From Plazaster borealis (lineage: Eukaryota; Echinodermata; Asteroidea; Forcipulatida; Labidiasteridae), in the NCBI GenBank assembly GCA_021014325.1, contig CM037463.1, positions 6,145,001 to 6,209,000 of the forward strand: a stretch of 64,000 nucleotides of DNA. The letters run 5' to 3'. The position numbers and the translations under genes were made by a program. The notes under the pieces are model-generated. The model was given only the letters and a program-made list of their open reading frames with translations. It ran no database searches and had not been told where the DNA came from. Positions 31,730 through 44,420 of this stretch are shown piece by piece; position 1 is the first letter of the stretch; every line of letters begins with the position of its first letter.

Positions 31730-34700
31730 ATTCTATAATAGATCAAGTAGGTGCGATGAGGGGGAGGAACCAATATCGGGCACCCTGGAGTTACCAGCAT
31801 TGGGCAGATCAGTATTTGTGGGCGCATTATACGACTGCCGTAGTAACGAGGTTATCAAACTAAATAAAGGAAACGCACCGGATCAATTAAAACTCTTGGA
31901 ACAGAAAGGGACAGAAATAAACACAATTTTGTCGGATTCGTTCCATGACAAATCTTTGGCTCTCGGACTCGATACCCCTCTTAAGGTTAGTGTCCTGGTG
32001 GATTTGGTTAAGGTGGATGCAGGTGCGAAATACATTCATGATCGACAGCCCCTAGACAGTCAGTGCCGCATCACCCTGCACATTAAAACAACCAAGAAGC
32101 TTGAATTTGTGACACTGGAAACACTAGAAGCCAATCTGAAAAGCAAAACTCCCGATGTGTTTACACAGGGTAGGGCCACCCATGTGGTGTCATCAGCTTT
32201 GTATGGATCCAACACTTTCATCGTACTTGATTACTGTGGGAGTGAAGACAAAGAAAATGCTGCAAAAGTCCTTGAAGACCTGGTGAAACAAATTGAAGTT
32301 CATGTTAAAGAAGGAGAAAGTACACCTGCAGTCGGTGGGGATCAATTTGTTAAGTGCAGGGTTTATAGTGACTTGACCCCAGAGTGTAACCCAATAGATA
32401 TTGAAGGTCTCTTTACACTTATGACATCATTGCCAAAATTATCCGAGGAAAAATTCGTTCCGATTAAAGTCTTCGTATATCCCCTCATCAAGATAGATCC
32501 AAGATCTTCTCGTGTATTTAGCAATATAAGCGACAGTGTCACTGCACAAATATATACTTTCCTAGAAGGTTTAGATGATTGTTTGATCAGAAGCCATGAG
32601 TTGGCGAGCGACCCAATCTGTAAAGATTTTCCACAAATGCAAGAGAAACTTGAGTTTTTCGAGCGTCTACTGATCGAGTACAGATCGAGTTACAAGAAAG
32701 AGATAGGTCGCCTGTTGCCCCTAATCCTGGGTGGTGGTGATGGCGAGGGGTGCATCAAGGACATGTTCCGGGATGTTGATTCGTCACCATTCAATCTGAC
32801 GTCAATGAAAGCATGGGTACAGAGTAAGCACAAAGAGGTGCGTGCTATCAAGAGCTACGTTACTTTCCTACCTGATGGCGTGGAAATCGTCAATTCTCAC
32901 GAAACCCTGGATAACATTCTCTTTGATCCAAGTATTGAGAATGTGGGTTGCTTTACTTTCCAACTGAATGGGACAGAGGAAGGTTATTTGAGAGTGTTAT
33001 CCGAGTACATCGCACCGGAGAGACAGATTAGCAGTTACAAAGATGCCCAATGGTACGACGATATGGCTCTGATGAAGGAAATGAGGCTCAAAGCAAAACT
33101 TTTTTCTGCTTTCTTTGAGAGTAAAAAAGAGACGGGCTCCACCAAGTTCATCTTGACCGGGTTCAAACGTCTTCAGCCCGGGCCATCTGACGGAGAAAGC
33201 AGTAGAATCGGCGGAACGGTATTCCTTTATGAGCAAGGCATGTTGACTCAAGAGGACTTCCAACCACCGAGTCAGCCTTTGAAGCCCCAGTGTGACGTCA
33301 TTGATCAACACTCAGTTAATCTGACATGGACTCAACCCAAGTATGGTATGTCAACTGTTCAAAGGTATGCTGTTAAGTACAATGTATTTCGTGGTCAAAA
33401 TGAGCAAACAGGAGAACCTCAAGAGATCCAAACAGAAAGCCTGGAAACCCAAGTCACGATTGACAATCTAGAACCAAACCAATCCATACAGTTCCAAGTT
33501 AGTGCCGTATGCCCGACAGGTGTAAGCCCCGAGAGTGAGCGCAGTGCTGTGGCAACAACACTGTCAGCAAAATCTCCTGAAAAACCCGAATTCCGTAGTG
33601 TGACTGAATCAAGTGTTATGCTGAAATGGAGACAGCCCCGTAAGATGGGGAAAGGTGAAATCATAGCCACCTACGTCATCGAGATGATGAAAGCGGCGGG
33701 GAACTTGATTAATAAAATCGATGTCAAATCGTCCCAGAATGAGTTCAAAATTAAGAAACTGGAGCCAAATACAACCTACACATTTCAGGTTGTTGCCGTT
33801 TATAAGTCAGGCATAAATAGCCCACCAAGTGCAACTAGCGATCTTTGTACCACTCGTCCAGCAAGCCAGCCAGGAAAACCTGCAGTTGGTGATATCAAAT
33901 CATCTAGTGTTGTTATCACCTGGACCGATCCTTCCACAGTAGGAATGGGTGTGGTGCTAGATGACTACTTCATAGAATATCGTAAAGAGGTCAATCATCA
34001 GCAGTCTACTAAACCGACAGAATGGGAGAAGGTTGTTTTGCACGAGAAAGGTACTGCAGACAAATGCTGTGCTATTCCAGGTTTAGATCCAAATGTGACC
34101 TACGTGGCAAGGGTAACACTGGTTTGTTCAGGGGACAAAGGTAAGACACACGTCATGATACCAAGCGTCATTAGCGACCCTTTCACCACGCTTCCTGCTG
34201 GCCCACCAATCAATCTAAAAGCCCAGCAGGTATCAGCATCACAAATAAAAATCAAGTGGACAGAACCAATTTCCGTTGGTATTGATACTGAACTGATGCA
34301 CTACGAAATTGAAAATGGCACCGATAATGACCCTGCCGAAGTAAAAACGGAGATAGGTGATTCTTCTTGCGAGTTCATAATCACTTCCGTCCAACCGGGA
34401 AAACTGTACAATATTAAAGTGTCTGGTGTTTTTAGAAAGGCCGGAAAGGGGGAAGGAAGCACGGTACACATCAAAACCCGCATGCTTCTAAAGTACGATG
34501 TCATCAAGTATTCTACAATTTTAGAGGCTGGTTGTAAAAAGACCGGCAAGCCACAAGTTTTGGGTTTGCCTCTAAGAAAGGTGTACGAGAAGTCCGGGAG
34601 TCGCAGTTACAGCTTTGGTGAAAAACGTAGGGTAGGGAGTAAGCACAAAGTGATCATGGTTGTTGGCGTCACTGGGTCCGGAAAGAGCACCCTTATCGAT

Positions 34701-35846
34701 GCCATGGTCAACGACATCTTGGAAATAGAGTGGAAGGATAGCTATCGCTTCAAGGTGGTCGACGTTAATGAAGGAAATGGGACCGATCAATCAGTTAGCC
34801 AGACCCAGGTCCTTACATCGTATACTCTCGAGGACGAAAACCTTTATCTACCGTATACTCTGACCGTAATCGACACACCGGGCTTTGGTGATACCCGTGG
34901 TATTCAAAGAGATAAAGCTATCTTTGATCAGATCAGTGAGTTTTTCTTAGATGCGGAGTCTCACGGTATCGATCACATCGATGCTATTGGGTTTGTGGTC
35001 CAGGCTTCGCAGGCGCGGTTAACTCCAACCCAGACGTATGTTTTCGATTCCATCTTGTCGTTGTTTGGAAAGGACATTGCTGAAAACATAATTATTCTTG
35101 TGACATTCGCAGATGTACACCGACCACCTGTTATGGATGCTGTGGAAAAAGCAAAGATCTCCCTCACCGGGAAAATGTTTAAGTTTAACAATTCGGCCCT
35201 CTTTGCTGAAACCGAAGTAAGACCAAATTGTGAGGATGGTGGTAAAACCGCAAAAAAACCGGGTCCCGGCATGAGTGATAAAAGTTTAACGGACTGGATG
35301 ATGGGTTCCCAAAATTTGAAGAACTTCTTTCAAGAAGTGCAGACTCTAGAACCTCGAAGTCTTTCCCTTACGAAGGAGGTATTGGAGGAGAGAAAGCATC
35401 TTGAAATTACAGTTCAAGGTCTTCAGCCTCAGATCAGGGTAGGAAACTGCGAATATGAATCTCTCAGAAAGGAGCAACAGATCCTTAAGGAGCATGAAGC
35501 ACAAATCGAAGCAAATAAAGGGTTCAAGTTCACTTTGAAGGTTCCCAAGAGTAGAAAAGTAGATATAACTGGAGAGTACATAACCAACTGCACCAAATGC
35601 CATTTCACCTGTCATTATCCATGTGGTATTGCAGACGATGCAGAGAAAGTCCATTGTGCAGCCATGGAAGACGGAGTCTGTACTGCATGTCCAGGGAAGT
35701 GTGCATGGGATGTTCATTTCAATCAGCAGTACAGATTCGAATACTACGAAGAGGATGAAGAAAAGACGTACGAAGAGATTGAGGCGAGATACAAAGATGC
35801 ATCAGGAAAGAAATTGACGGTTCAGGAAGTCATAAAAAACACCTAG
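31730..35846 (+). CDS. SNTX-domain / FN3 x4 / P-loop GTPase protein, paralogue B (C-terminally truncated)
   Basis: The large exon begins after tcttcttcag. Its first in-frame codon that resembles paralogue A is at about 31,779 (SGTLELPALGRS). There is no in-frame ATG ahead of the SNTX domain, so translation must start in an upstream exon (31,551 or 23,674). Domain order equals paralogue A: SNTX-type N-terminal, helical and thioredoxin-like regions (to about 33,240), four FN3 domains (about 33,260-34,480), GTPase with GVTGSGKST (from 34,665) and DTPGFGDTRG (about 34,872), coiled coil, Cys-rich segment with CTKCHFTCHYPC (about 35,591), then an early TAG at 35,844. Against paralogue A the run of seven A at 12,705-12,711 is six A here (35,834-35,839). 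This shifts the frame and cuts about 105 residues. No other break is seen, so a recent mutation or a sequencing error is possible. Role as for paralogue A (inference). Confidence 0.85.
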
Positions 35847-36163
35847 AAAGTTTGAAATCGGTCCGAATGGCCGTATTTGCGTTAATAGCCAAAGCGCATA
35901 AAAGCGTCACACGTTTGGAAGAGATTGCACTGAAGCCAAACCCGCTAAGTACTGTAGAGTACATTGACCTTCTGATTGAAAGCGAAAACCGTTCTGTTGA
36001 GCCGGGCTGGCAGGACAGAATCAGTGGCTTAGAAGATTTGCGAAAACATGCAGACCTCATCGGGAAAGTGAAACAGGCAGATTATAATCCTTTTGCAAAA
36101 TTTGAATCCATTTCAGTGAAAGACAAGAAGAAAACGGGATGGTTGTCCTGGTTCCGTCACTAA
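35840..36163 (+). pseudogene. Out-of-frame C-terminal part of paralogue B
   Basis: After the one-base loss this segment stays open to TAA at 36,161-36,163. It matches the tail of paralogue A (for example VRMAVFALIA, EEIALKPNPLSTVEY and GWQDR). The conserved, still open tail suggests the break is young, polymorphic or an assembly error in a homopolymer. Confidence 0.8.
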
Positions 36164-36170
36164 GAAAAGA

Positions 36171-36180
36171 AATAAATAAA
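36171..36180 (+). promoter_or_regulatory. Poly(A) signal of paralogue B (overlapping AATAAA x2)
   Basis: aataaataaa lies eight bases after the TAA that ends the out-of-frame tail. It is well placed for the frame without the deletion and would imply a very short 3' UTR. Confidence 0.5.
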
Positions 36181-38060
36181 AGCTGTATTTTTGGTCATTA
36201 TGATCGAGTTGTTTAACGTTTCATTACGTTAACATATGACCAGGAAGTTGAACGTTGAACATTTCTAAGGTTTCAAATAATTTGCTCATTATTCAAAACC
36301 CCTGTTGTGGATTGTTGGCTTATCATCAATTTCTTGTCTTTCCTTATTGAAAAGGTGACAACAGCCACAAGATTGTTTGGAAGAAAAATTCCATTGATGT
36401 CCGCACCATCATGGTGTGGTGTTTATTTTGAATCATAACTACATCGGTGTTCTGGCAAGGCACTATACACAATTTTACAAAATATAGCACTAGATGAAGT
36501 TAGAATGGCGTGCTTTGCCTCACCTTGGGGGTTATTATTAAGGTCTAAAATTGCTGGACTTTTATACTGGTACATTTATTAAAGTGATTGGGTTTAGTAT
36601 AATGGTGTTTTTTGTTTACTGGTCGTTTCCAACTCTCTTAAGAACAGATGTTAAGAATTGGTGTCTAATCGTTTTATCATGATAGTGCTGGCACACAATG
36701 TTTAACAATATTTCCAGGTTGATCAGATTACCTTCCCCACAGTTGTATCATATAAATTGATTTGGTACGCGTCAGATGTTTATTATTTGTTGTTTGAAAG
36801 AACCAATGAACTGACCGGATAGTTAATCTGCTCTTTGGAGCATCATAATGTGCTAAAGGTACTGTTTAATGAATTTGTTTCTGTAGCATTTATGTGATCG
36901 TTGCTGCGTTAAGTACAAACAGCTTTTCTCGGAAGCTGTACCTGAAGGGGAAATAGTTTTGTTGTTGATTTGAAACATGATGATCTATGTCTCTTTTTTC
37001 AACTCTCCTCTGTATATGTGACGATTTTCATCGTTTTAGAAATATACTATAAGATAATTTTATATGTGTTTTGAGGCATTGCATTGTGAGATATCAATGT
37101 ATATTCAGTTTGCGGTAACACCATTTATGTGTACATCTACTTAGATGTTTAGATTCATTTGAGAGCTTGTCTGATTTTAACTCCTTCATGAAAGGACCAA
37201 ATAAGTTACCCGTAAACCAATAGTTGTTAAAACTTACTGGTAATAATTATAAACATGACATAGTTTTCCAGAACTGTGCTTACTTGTCATAGGGAATTAA
37301 CAGTTAGACAGAAAATAAACAATATCGAAATGGGGAGGATGTGAAAGAGTTGTAAAATGTTGGTCTGATTTGTGTACTCTCAGGAGCGCATAGGTCTAGT
37401 AAAAAAAACAAACATCGACACGTAATCATTTTGTAGGCTAGGGAAACTTATTAGGAAAATAAATCAAAGCTTGGGACGACCTAGTAATTTATTTTAGAAT
37501 TGTTGGTCACTCGGCTAGATTTGGTAATCAGCTTACTTTGATATGTTTAAAATTCACTTTCATTTCCCTCGAAACTTTATATTTGGATCTTTAAATTAGT
37601 ATTAGTAACAATAAATATATAATCTAAGTACTGAATTGGATATTGTAAGCTAATCATAATAATAGTAATGGTGATGATAATAATAACAACAATAACAACA
37701 CCAGTAGAGTGGAATTTACTAAGAACGAATGTGTTTATAGCACACACACACAACCTAACATTTTGTGAAATGCGGTATATAAGTAACAATTGCTAAATGT
37801 TGTACAATTTGAAAATGTGTTAAACTTGCGCTATACGTAGAACTCGTGGTGTGAAACTATTATCGTTAAAGGTTTTATACAGGATTAGTAGAGCTGACAA
37901 AACAGTCGTAGACAGTGTTCATGTTGTGTGTGATCAACCGTACATGAAACAACAAACCTGTGAAAAATTGGGCTTAGGCCTAATCCGTTGTGTGACTCAG
38001 GAGAAAATAACTCTCAGATAATGATTACAAACTTTAGTTTGTAAAATTAATGCATTAATT
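36181..38060. other. Non-coding 3' flank of paralogue B
   Basis: AT-rich sequence with no recognised gene. A fragment of the family-1 MITE (catgaaacaacaaacctgtg, about 37,943) and a short cacacacaca run (37,741) are present. Confidence 0.45.
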
Positions 38061-38410
38061 AAAGGAGCATATTTCCTTCAAATATTTAAAAATGTTGCTG
38101 TTTGTAATTACTCCTTAACCTTTTTAAAGAGTTGTTCATGCACTATAACACCTACAGATCTACCTCTGAAAATACCACTAGCGGAACATACGGTCTGCCA
38201 TTTTGTGGCATCAAACATTTGGTCGACAAAATAGTGGACCGTGTTCTGTCATGAAATCACACAAAAGCAGTACAACTTCAAGGGATATTTATGAGAATCA
38301 TTATATTCTACTTAACAAATATCTTTCCAACTATAATAGGCTATTCATTTCAGAACAAACGCGGTTTTTGTTTGTCCAAAGTGCACAATCTGAAGGCAAC
38401 GCGCCCCTGC
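38061..38410. mobile_element. MITE of the ggcaacgtg family (unit B)
   Basis: Begins taaaggagcatatttccttc and ends ctgaaggcaacgcgcccct. It matches 15,040-15,392 of unit A in order and position, so it predates the segmental duplication. Confidence 0.65.
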
Positions 38411-39415
38411 AATGTCCAAGACTGTCGCTGTAGAACTCGTACGAATTGTCAATAGTCCTATAATTCAGGATACGACTATGAGTAAACTCGTGTTGATGTA
38501 TAATTCGCACAGTGTCAATTTCATCGCTAGCGTATTGCGTTTTAGAAGCCTTAAGGACCAAAGGTGTAAAATTAGTCATATTGTTTACTTCGTAAAGTGT
38601 TCAACTAGTGATATCGTAAAAAAAAATGTTTACGGAACGCCTTGTTAATCTTCCGGAGACTTTGTATTAACCAAGCTAACCTTTATTTTGCCGAGATTGA
38701 ATGCACCACCCAACTACGGACACACACGCGTTTGTGCTTGAAGCGTTGCTCAATACAAACATATTGTACAAGCATAGAATGTTTTGCAGATCAACATTTC
38801 ACAAACTAGTCAACTTGTAACAGATTGTCGTATCATGTTTATCGGTCTTAAAATAGTATCGTCTATGGCTTACTATTGTTTAAGTAGTTATTAATTAAGT
38901 TCATGTTTTTAAAGTGTTTATACCTATGATAATGTTTTGCCTTTCGTGTACGTTTATGCTTTAAATACAAATTTACTTATCACTTAATTGTGCTTACTTA
39001 GTCAAATTGCCAAAATTCATATCTATACTGAAGGTGACAAACTGGATGCCTTTTGTAAAAACAATTTGCTTGTCAAATTTCATGGCACTACAATTAGCTA
39101 AGCATGCTCTTCTAAGGTTGTATAAAACGGATTGCACCTTTTAATAAACCTTAATTCTTGAATGCTACTCTGTTTACAACAAAGTGCCTCGTATATCTTC
39201 TTTGTTTTTATGTTCATTACAAAATTATATGCAATTATTATTATGTCCATGCTAATGGTTATTGCTCGTGTAGAACGCATTGATTCGATATAAAGAAGCT
39301 GTGATTTTCAATATTATTATATATATACCAACAAAATGTCGTAATCAGAGTTATGTATTTGTAAGGGCGATTTAAACGGATAAACAGTACGTAACCAATG
39401 TTTACACAGTAATTA
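38411..39415. other. Single unit B counterpart of the unit A internal duplication
   Basis: Matches 13,957-14,820 and 15,393-16,460 (landmarks gactgtcg, gtcaacttgtaacagattgt, gtgcctcgtatatc). Non-coding. Confidence 0.6.
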
Positions 39416-39735
39416 ATAGATGTTAGATTTGCATCGGGGATAAAGAATATTATATTTGGTTTTACCCATATACACCGATGTGTGTAAAGCACTGTATACT
39501 CAGTTCTTTCCCGAGTCCTTTGAAAAAACCCCGATTCGAGCTGCCTTTATAGCTACCGGGCAATCTCAGTGGTCTAGTTGAGACATCTGCTCTAGAATGG
39601 CAAAGGTCGGGTTCGAATCCTGAGAAATATGCTGTGGATTTTTTCACAGGACTCGGGAGAGTACTGAGTATACAGTGCTTTCACACATGACATCAGTGTA
39701 GGGGCAAAACCATGAATTTAATATTTTTTACATAA
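39416..39735 (+). mobile_element. tRNA-like foldback element, only in unit B
   Basis: Absent at the matching unit A positions (14,815; 16,455). The inside has the exact B box ggttcgaatcc (39,610-39,620) and an A-box-like stretch (agtggtctagttgag, 39,570). Outer arms pair: agcactgtatactcagt (about 39,488) with actgagtatacagtgct (about 39,664), and further out accgatgtgtg with cacacatgacatc. This combines a SINE-like promoter with terminal inversions. A related fragment is at 57,370-57,520. Confidence 0.65.
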
Positions 39736-41930
39736 AATGTTCATTCATGTCAGTATGTTAACTATTCATTATTTAGTGGTGTACTATCTGTAAGGATTAT
39801 TTTGTTTGTGAGTACATTACAGTAGGCCACATGGAGTAAGTGGCGTAAAACAATGCGCACTAGTTAAAAACAATGGAATGCATTCTTACAGTCCAAGTTC
39901 GACCCTTTGAAAATGTCACAAAAATACCACAGAGTGTAGTTTACTGTGATTAAATTGTAAGCCATGTCATCACAGTGTATACGCATAGTTATCACTGTGT
40001 AACAACTACCTCTGTGACTTGACCCACTGTCACACTGTGAAGAAGATGACACAGTGACTTGGCCCACTGTGGACACACTGGACGAATATGATAATATAGT
40101 GATCTGGTTCCAAATTCACTGTGTTAACACACTAGGAACTTATTGGAGCTGAACAGGGGGTAAAGTTGCAGAAACATTTGAATTGCTTTCTGTCGTAAGT
40201 TGACGACTTGAAACACACCCCCTTTAACAGTCTAACCTTTAGTTTTGAACAGTTTACCTTCCACATTTTAATTACCTGTAACTATTAAGGCTTTACAATT
40301 TGAAAATGGTAATTATTTACGGTGTAGGCCTATTACATACTGTTAAATTTTAATTATGCTCTTTAAGTAATTTAATGTCAAAATAATAATGAAACTTGGT
40401 AAATGTTTGCGCTGTTAAAGTTTGCATTAGTATCAAACCCACTTGTTCAAAGAAACATTCTATGAAGGTCACCATCTACACCACATCAATTATTCTTTTG
40501 TTGTGTTGTTTTAAAGTTACTTTACTTAATGGAACTAACAAGCAACTCGTTAAATTTCAGGACGTCACATTTTCTTGAAAGGGGAAATCTTTTCCCCCAA
40601 AGCGTCTGTTAGTCTATTCCATCACTACATCAAATCGATTTCGAAATTGTTGTTTGCTGATTTTCACCTGAACTATTGGTTTCACAACTCGTAATAAAAG
40701 TAACTTTAACAATAAACAGATGCATCAAATTAAAGGTAGCATATTATAATGCAAGTTGTGCAAGTTTTAATGAAGTTTAGTTTGATTTTTTTCTAAATTT
40801 GGTTCAGGCAGTTGACCTAACCCATAAGCGACTTGTAATATTGACACTGAGTGGTGGACAAACCCAAACTCCCGTCCACCACTGCACCGTGAACGTCTGT
40901 TGTATCATGATATCACAATACACGTAATTTCGTAGTGTTGCAGTTGAACTCAAAACAGAGGTTTGGTGATCAACCTTCTGGGTAACATTTCTGTCTGAAA
41001 GTGGATTTTGATAATCCCGAAAAGACCAATCTTAATTCGATTGAAGCAATTGAAACAAGCGCGCTCATAACAATGCAAAATTGCTGACATACTGTTTGGT
41101 CGTCATAGCGAGGAAAATCTTATATGGTTTGCCAAGTTGTGGTTAATGTACTAGTCGGCTCAAACCGAAACTAGTTATCCAGAAGATGCAAGTTACAGGT
41201 TCAGTAAATAGGCCTATGTGGGTAAGCGATTGTTTCAACATGGAAGCTCACTGAACCAAACAGTAACAACCCTTCATAGAAATGTTTTCGTTTCATGATA
41301 CTTTAAAGTTAAGGGTATATTATTTGATGAACCGTTGCTTATTTGGATTGATTGCAGCAATCGAAAAACCCTTAAAAGATGTGTTTAGGCTTCGTCTACA
41401 ACGAGTGTCCACCAATTCCCAAATTAACTGGCATTTCTCTTTTGTAGAATCTACGAATCTAATATTGCCGAGAAGCCTAAGTAGGTCCCAAAAGGTTCCA
41501 TTATTGGCCAACGCGAGTATACCACGTGGGTTAATTCATTTGGGCCCCACTGGATGCTGCACCCGAGATTCACATGGGACCCTTTTGGTGGGCATCGTCT
41601 TTTAGTGACCAACGAGTGTCCACCATTTCCCAAATGAGCAGACATAATACTTTGCAGAGACAGTGTTTAGGAAAGGTATACCGATTGTGTTGGTGAAAAA
41701 AAGAAAGAACAAAAGAATTAAGAAGAAGAACTTGAAGGGGGTTAGTTCATCAACTATAATAATTTTGTGCTTAGCTTTTCCTTTTTTTTAATTCACCGTA
41801 TATTAAGCGGTAGGTGGAGGTAGATTTTCCTTTTTTATAACTCACTGTAATTAAGCGGTGTGTGGAGGTAGACTGATTTAAACTCAATTTGATCACCTCT
41901 GTGGTATTATTAATCACGATGAACCCACAA
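39736..41930. other. Non-coding block shared with unit A, including a CACTGTG-rich stretch
   Basis: Matches 14,823-14,930 / 16,464-17,479 and then 18,974-20,640, lacking the A-specific 1.49 kb and the SINE. The cactgtg cluster is at about 39,915-40,130. No gene is supported. Confidence 0.6.
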
Positions 41931-41942
41931 ACCGGTGTACAA

Positions 41943-43231
41943 CAGCGGCGTAGCCACGGGGGGGGGGGCCTGCGGGGGCACGTGCCCCCCCCACAAATTT
42001 CCAGTGCCCCCCCCAGGTGCCCCCCCCATGAAAAAATTGCAATAGTGCCCACAAAAAAAGAAAGTTAAAAGAATGAAAACGAAACATTACAAAACAAAAT
42101 ACATCTGCTATTTGTAGGCCTTCATTTACAAATAAAGTAAAACAAAACTTTAGTCGTATTCAAAGCCAATAATTATGCTGTGGGGATTGTCGCTATCATC
42201 ACCGGAAGCGCGCGCGCCCACGTGTTGATCAATGCAATGCAGCGGAATGAACAGTTGGTGATGTGCATGACGGAGAGACCAAAAAGTTCTGCTACGCGCA
42301 CGCGCAACGATGGTCCAAGTAAACCAATGTTTTGTACATGAACCGTTGGTTATCGTTACCAGCGATTACGGCGGCGGCCATATTGCTACCGGAAGGCGAG
42401 GATTCTGAAAAACGGTGAGATTTTAACTCTTTTTTTAGGAGTGGATTTTCTGGACCCGCGCCGAGCTCACTGTGAAAACAAAAAACACGTAGAGCCTAAT
42501 TTTCGCGAGATCCGGTTTCAAAAGAGAACTCCAGGTGCATTTAAATGTGAAGGGCAACAAGTTTCTAATAGGATTTTGTACATGGCACTCTATGGGTGCA
42601 CCCCACTAATTCCACTCCCATAGCATTCAGTGCAAAAGGCTAAATATTCAAAAATACACGAAAAATACTTAAAAGTCTCACAGCTTTTTACAGTTTAAGT
42701 ATTAATTGACTCTAGAACTTTTATTCTCTGCTCAATTTAATATGGGGAGTCCCTGGTCCCGTCGAGTTATTCTCCCTCCAAATAAAAACACCCCTACACC
42801 GGTGTAATTTTCCAAACGTCCGAGCATCAATCTTGAAAAATGTCCCTACACCTCTCGGCAAATAGGACCATTTTTTCAGGGCCTATGTCATCCAAAACAC
42901 CTCAAGTTGGAAGTCAACAACCCCCAGGTTACAATTGGGCAACATTTTTACACTCTACCCCTTTTATTGGGCTCTCAAATCTGTCTAATATAGGATATTT
43001 TCAGGGCCTACAAAATATTCATGAGCTCGACGCTCTGTTTTCTCCATATTTAGTGGGGTGCACCCCTATGAGGTTCGTGGAGACGGTAGCGGATCAAACC
43101 TCATAGTTCTAGGGCTAGGAGTACATGACCCCACCACTGACACACCCATTCTCCCTGGGCCCCCCCACTTGGAAGCAATGCCCCCCCTGTGCCCCCCCCC
43201 CCCCACCGAAAAATTCCTAGCTACGCCGCTG
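41943..43231. mobile_element. hAT-type non-autonomous transposon with perfect 8-bp target duplication
   Basis: Begins cagcggcgtag and ends with its inverse, ctacgccgctg. It is flanked on both sides by GTGTACAA (41,935-41,942; 43,232-43,239). Unit A at about 20,644 has a single uninterrupted gtgtacaatg, the empty site. 1,289 bp with C-runs near both ends and no transposase ORF. An 8-bp duplication and CAG-starting ends are typical of the hAT superfamily. Confidence 0.92.
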
Positions 43232-43239
43232 GTGTACAA

Positions 43240-43470
43240 TGACACTTTCGCCCACTCATGTACTTACCTGTGTCGTGAAATGTCTCATAAGGGTAACACC
43301 CGCTTTGATCATGTAAGTGTCGCAATACCAAATGGTGCATAAACGTACAAAGAAGTCAGTTCATGGAGAGGTCGCCGGTAAATATGTGTGGCTTTTAAGG
43401 GACGTCTACATCAATTGGTGTTTCACCAATTCTAAATGCTGTAGTCATTTCGGTATTTCTAGGGACGTCG
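43240..43470 (-). pseudogene. Possible relic exon, unit B copy with nonsense change
   Basis: The homologue of 20,620-20,907. On the minus strand the Trp codon in MNW is TGA here, while the donor gtaagtac is kept. The first part of the copy is separated from the following DNA by the hAT element. Identity unknown. Confidence 0.25.
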
Positions 43471-44209
43471 CAAGTTATTCACGACACCTGTTATAGATTC
43501 TCAGTGTGTGATTTTGTATCGTCAAGCAGAAGTCTGAAGCTATTTTTTACAAACAATTATTTATCACTTACATCATAATTTAGCGTAGGCAAATGTACAA
43601 TATGAATATAGGTCATGCTAATTCATAATTATATGAAGTCATAGTTATGACTTATAATAATTTATAGTTATGAGATATAAATCATACGGCACACTCTAAC
43701 CCATTTCTTTGTCTGTACGATCTGGTCGGGATTTAACTCAAATTCTGCACCAGTTTGACCCATATCTGGATCATTCTGACACTGATTCCGATTCAAACTG
43801 ACCCAGAAATTGGTCAGGCCACACGGGACACGGAATCCGGCCGGTCCATTCCGACCTGGTGTTTTTAGAGTGAAGAGTTAGAGGCCTAATTATGATTTTC
43901 TTTTTACCCCAACGTCCCTTCCCATTACGGTACCTTAAATTGGCTCTTTTATTGGTCTCTTTCGCTCGGCCCCACCAGTTTAATTCAAGACTGATGGGAT
44001 GGGCTGATGAGCTTGTACAAATTCTTGTTCAGGATGTAGTGAAACATAATGTCACACTTCGAGGCTCGTGAATAACGCCAGATACCTGCCTTGAGCGCAT
44101 GTGGCCGGATCCTGCCAGATGTACCTTTGACCTTGAATCCATTTCGCAAGGAGATTCGCAATCAATTCACACATACATGCACACATAGTGAATAAAACAA
44201 CATAACATG
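43471..44209. other. Non-coding duplicated block, right part of unit B
   Basis: Matches 20,908-22,090 minus the A-specific 0.36 kb. Landmarks are ttctgacactgattccgatt and gatgagcttgtacaaattct. Confidence 0.6.
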
Positions 44210-44420
44210 CATGTACAAACATTATGCACCCGCTGCATGCAGACGACCAAAAGTGCAAGCTGACAAACTACATCACCTCGGATCAATTATAACACAGATA
44301 TGGAAAGCTTACGTCACTGCACGTTTATCCAATAAAATAATTGTATCCAATGAAATCATTGGGCCTGTAAGACCAGTGCCTGTCTTTATCCTTGCGGATA
44401 AAGACAGAGGACCAGTCTAG
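44210..44420 (+). mobile_element. Helitron-like 3' end, copy in unit B
   Basis: Same hairpin (44,380-44,407) and CTAG (44,417-44,420) as in unit A. Shares ttatgcaccc, ttacgtcactgcacg and ccaat motifs with the copies at 22,090 and 58,420. Confidence 0.45.
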
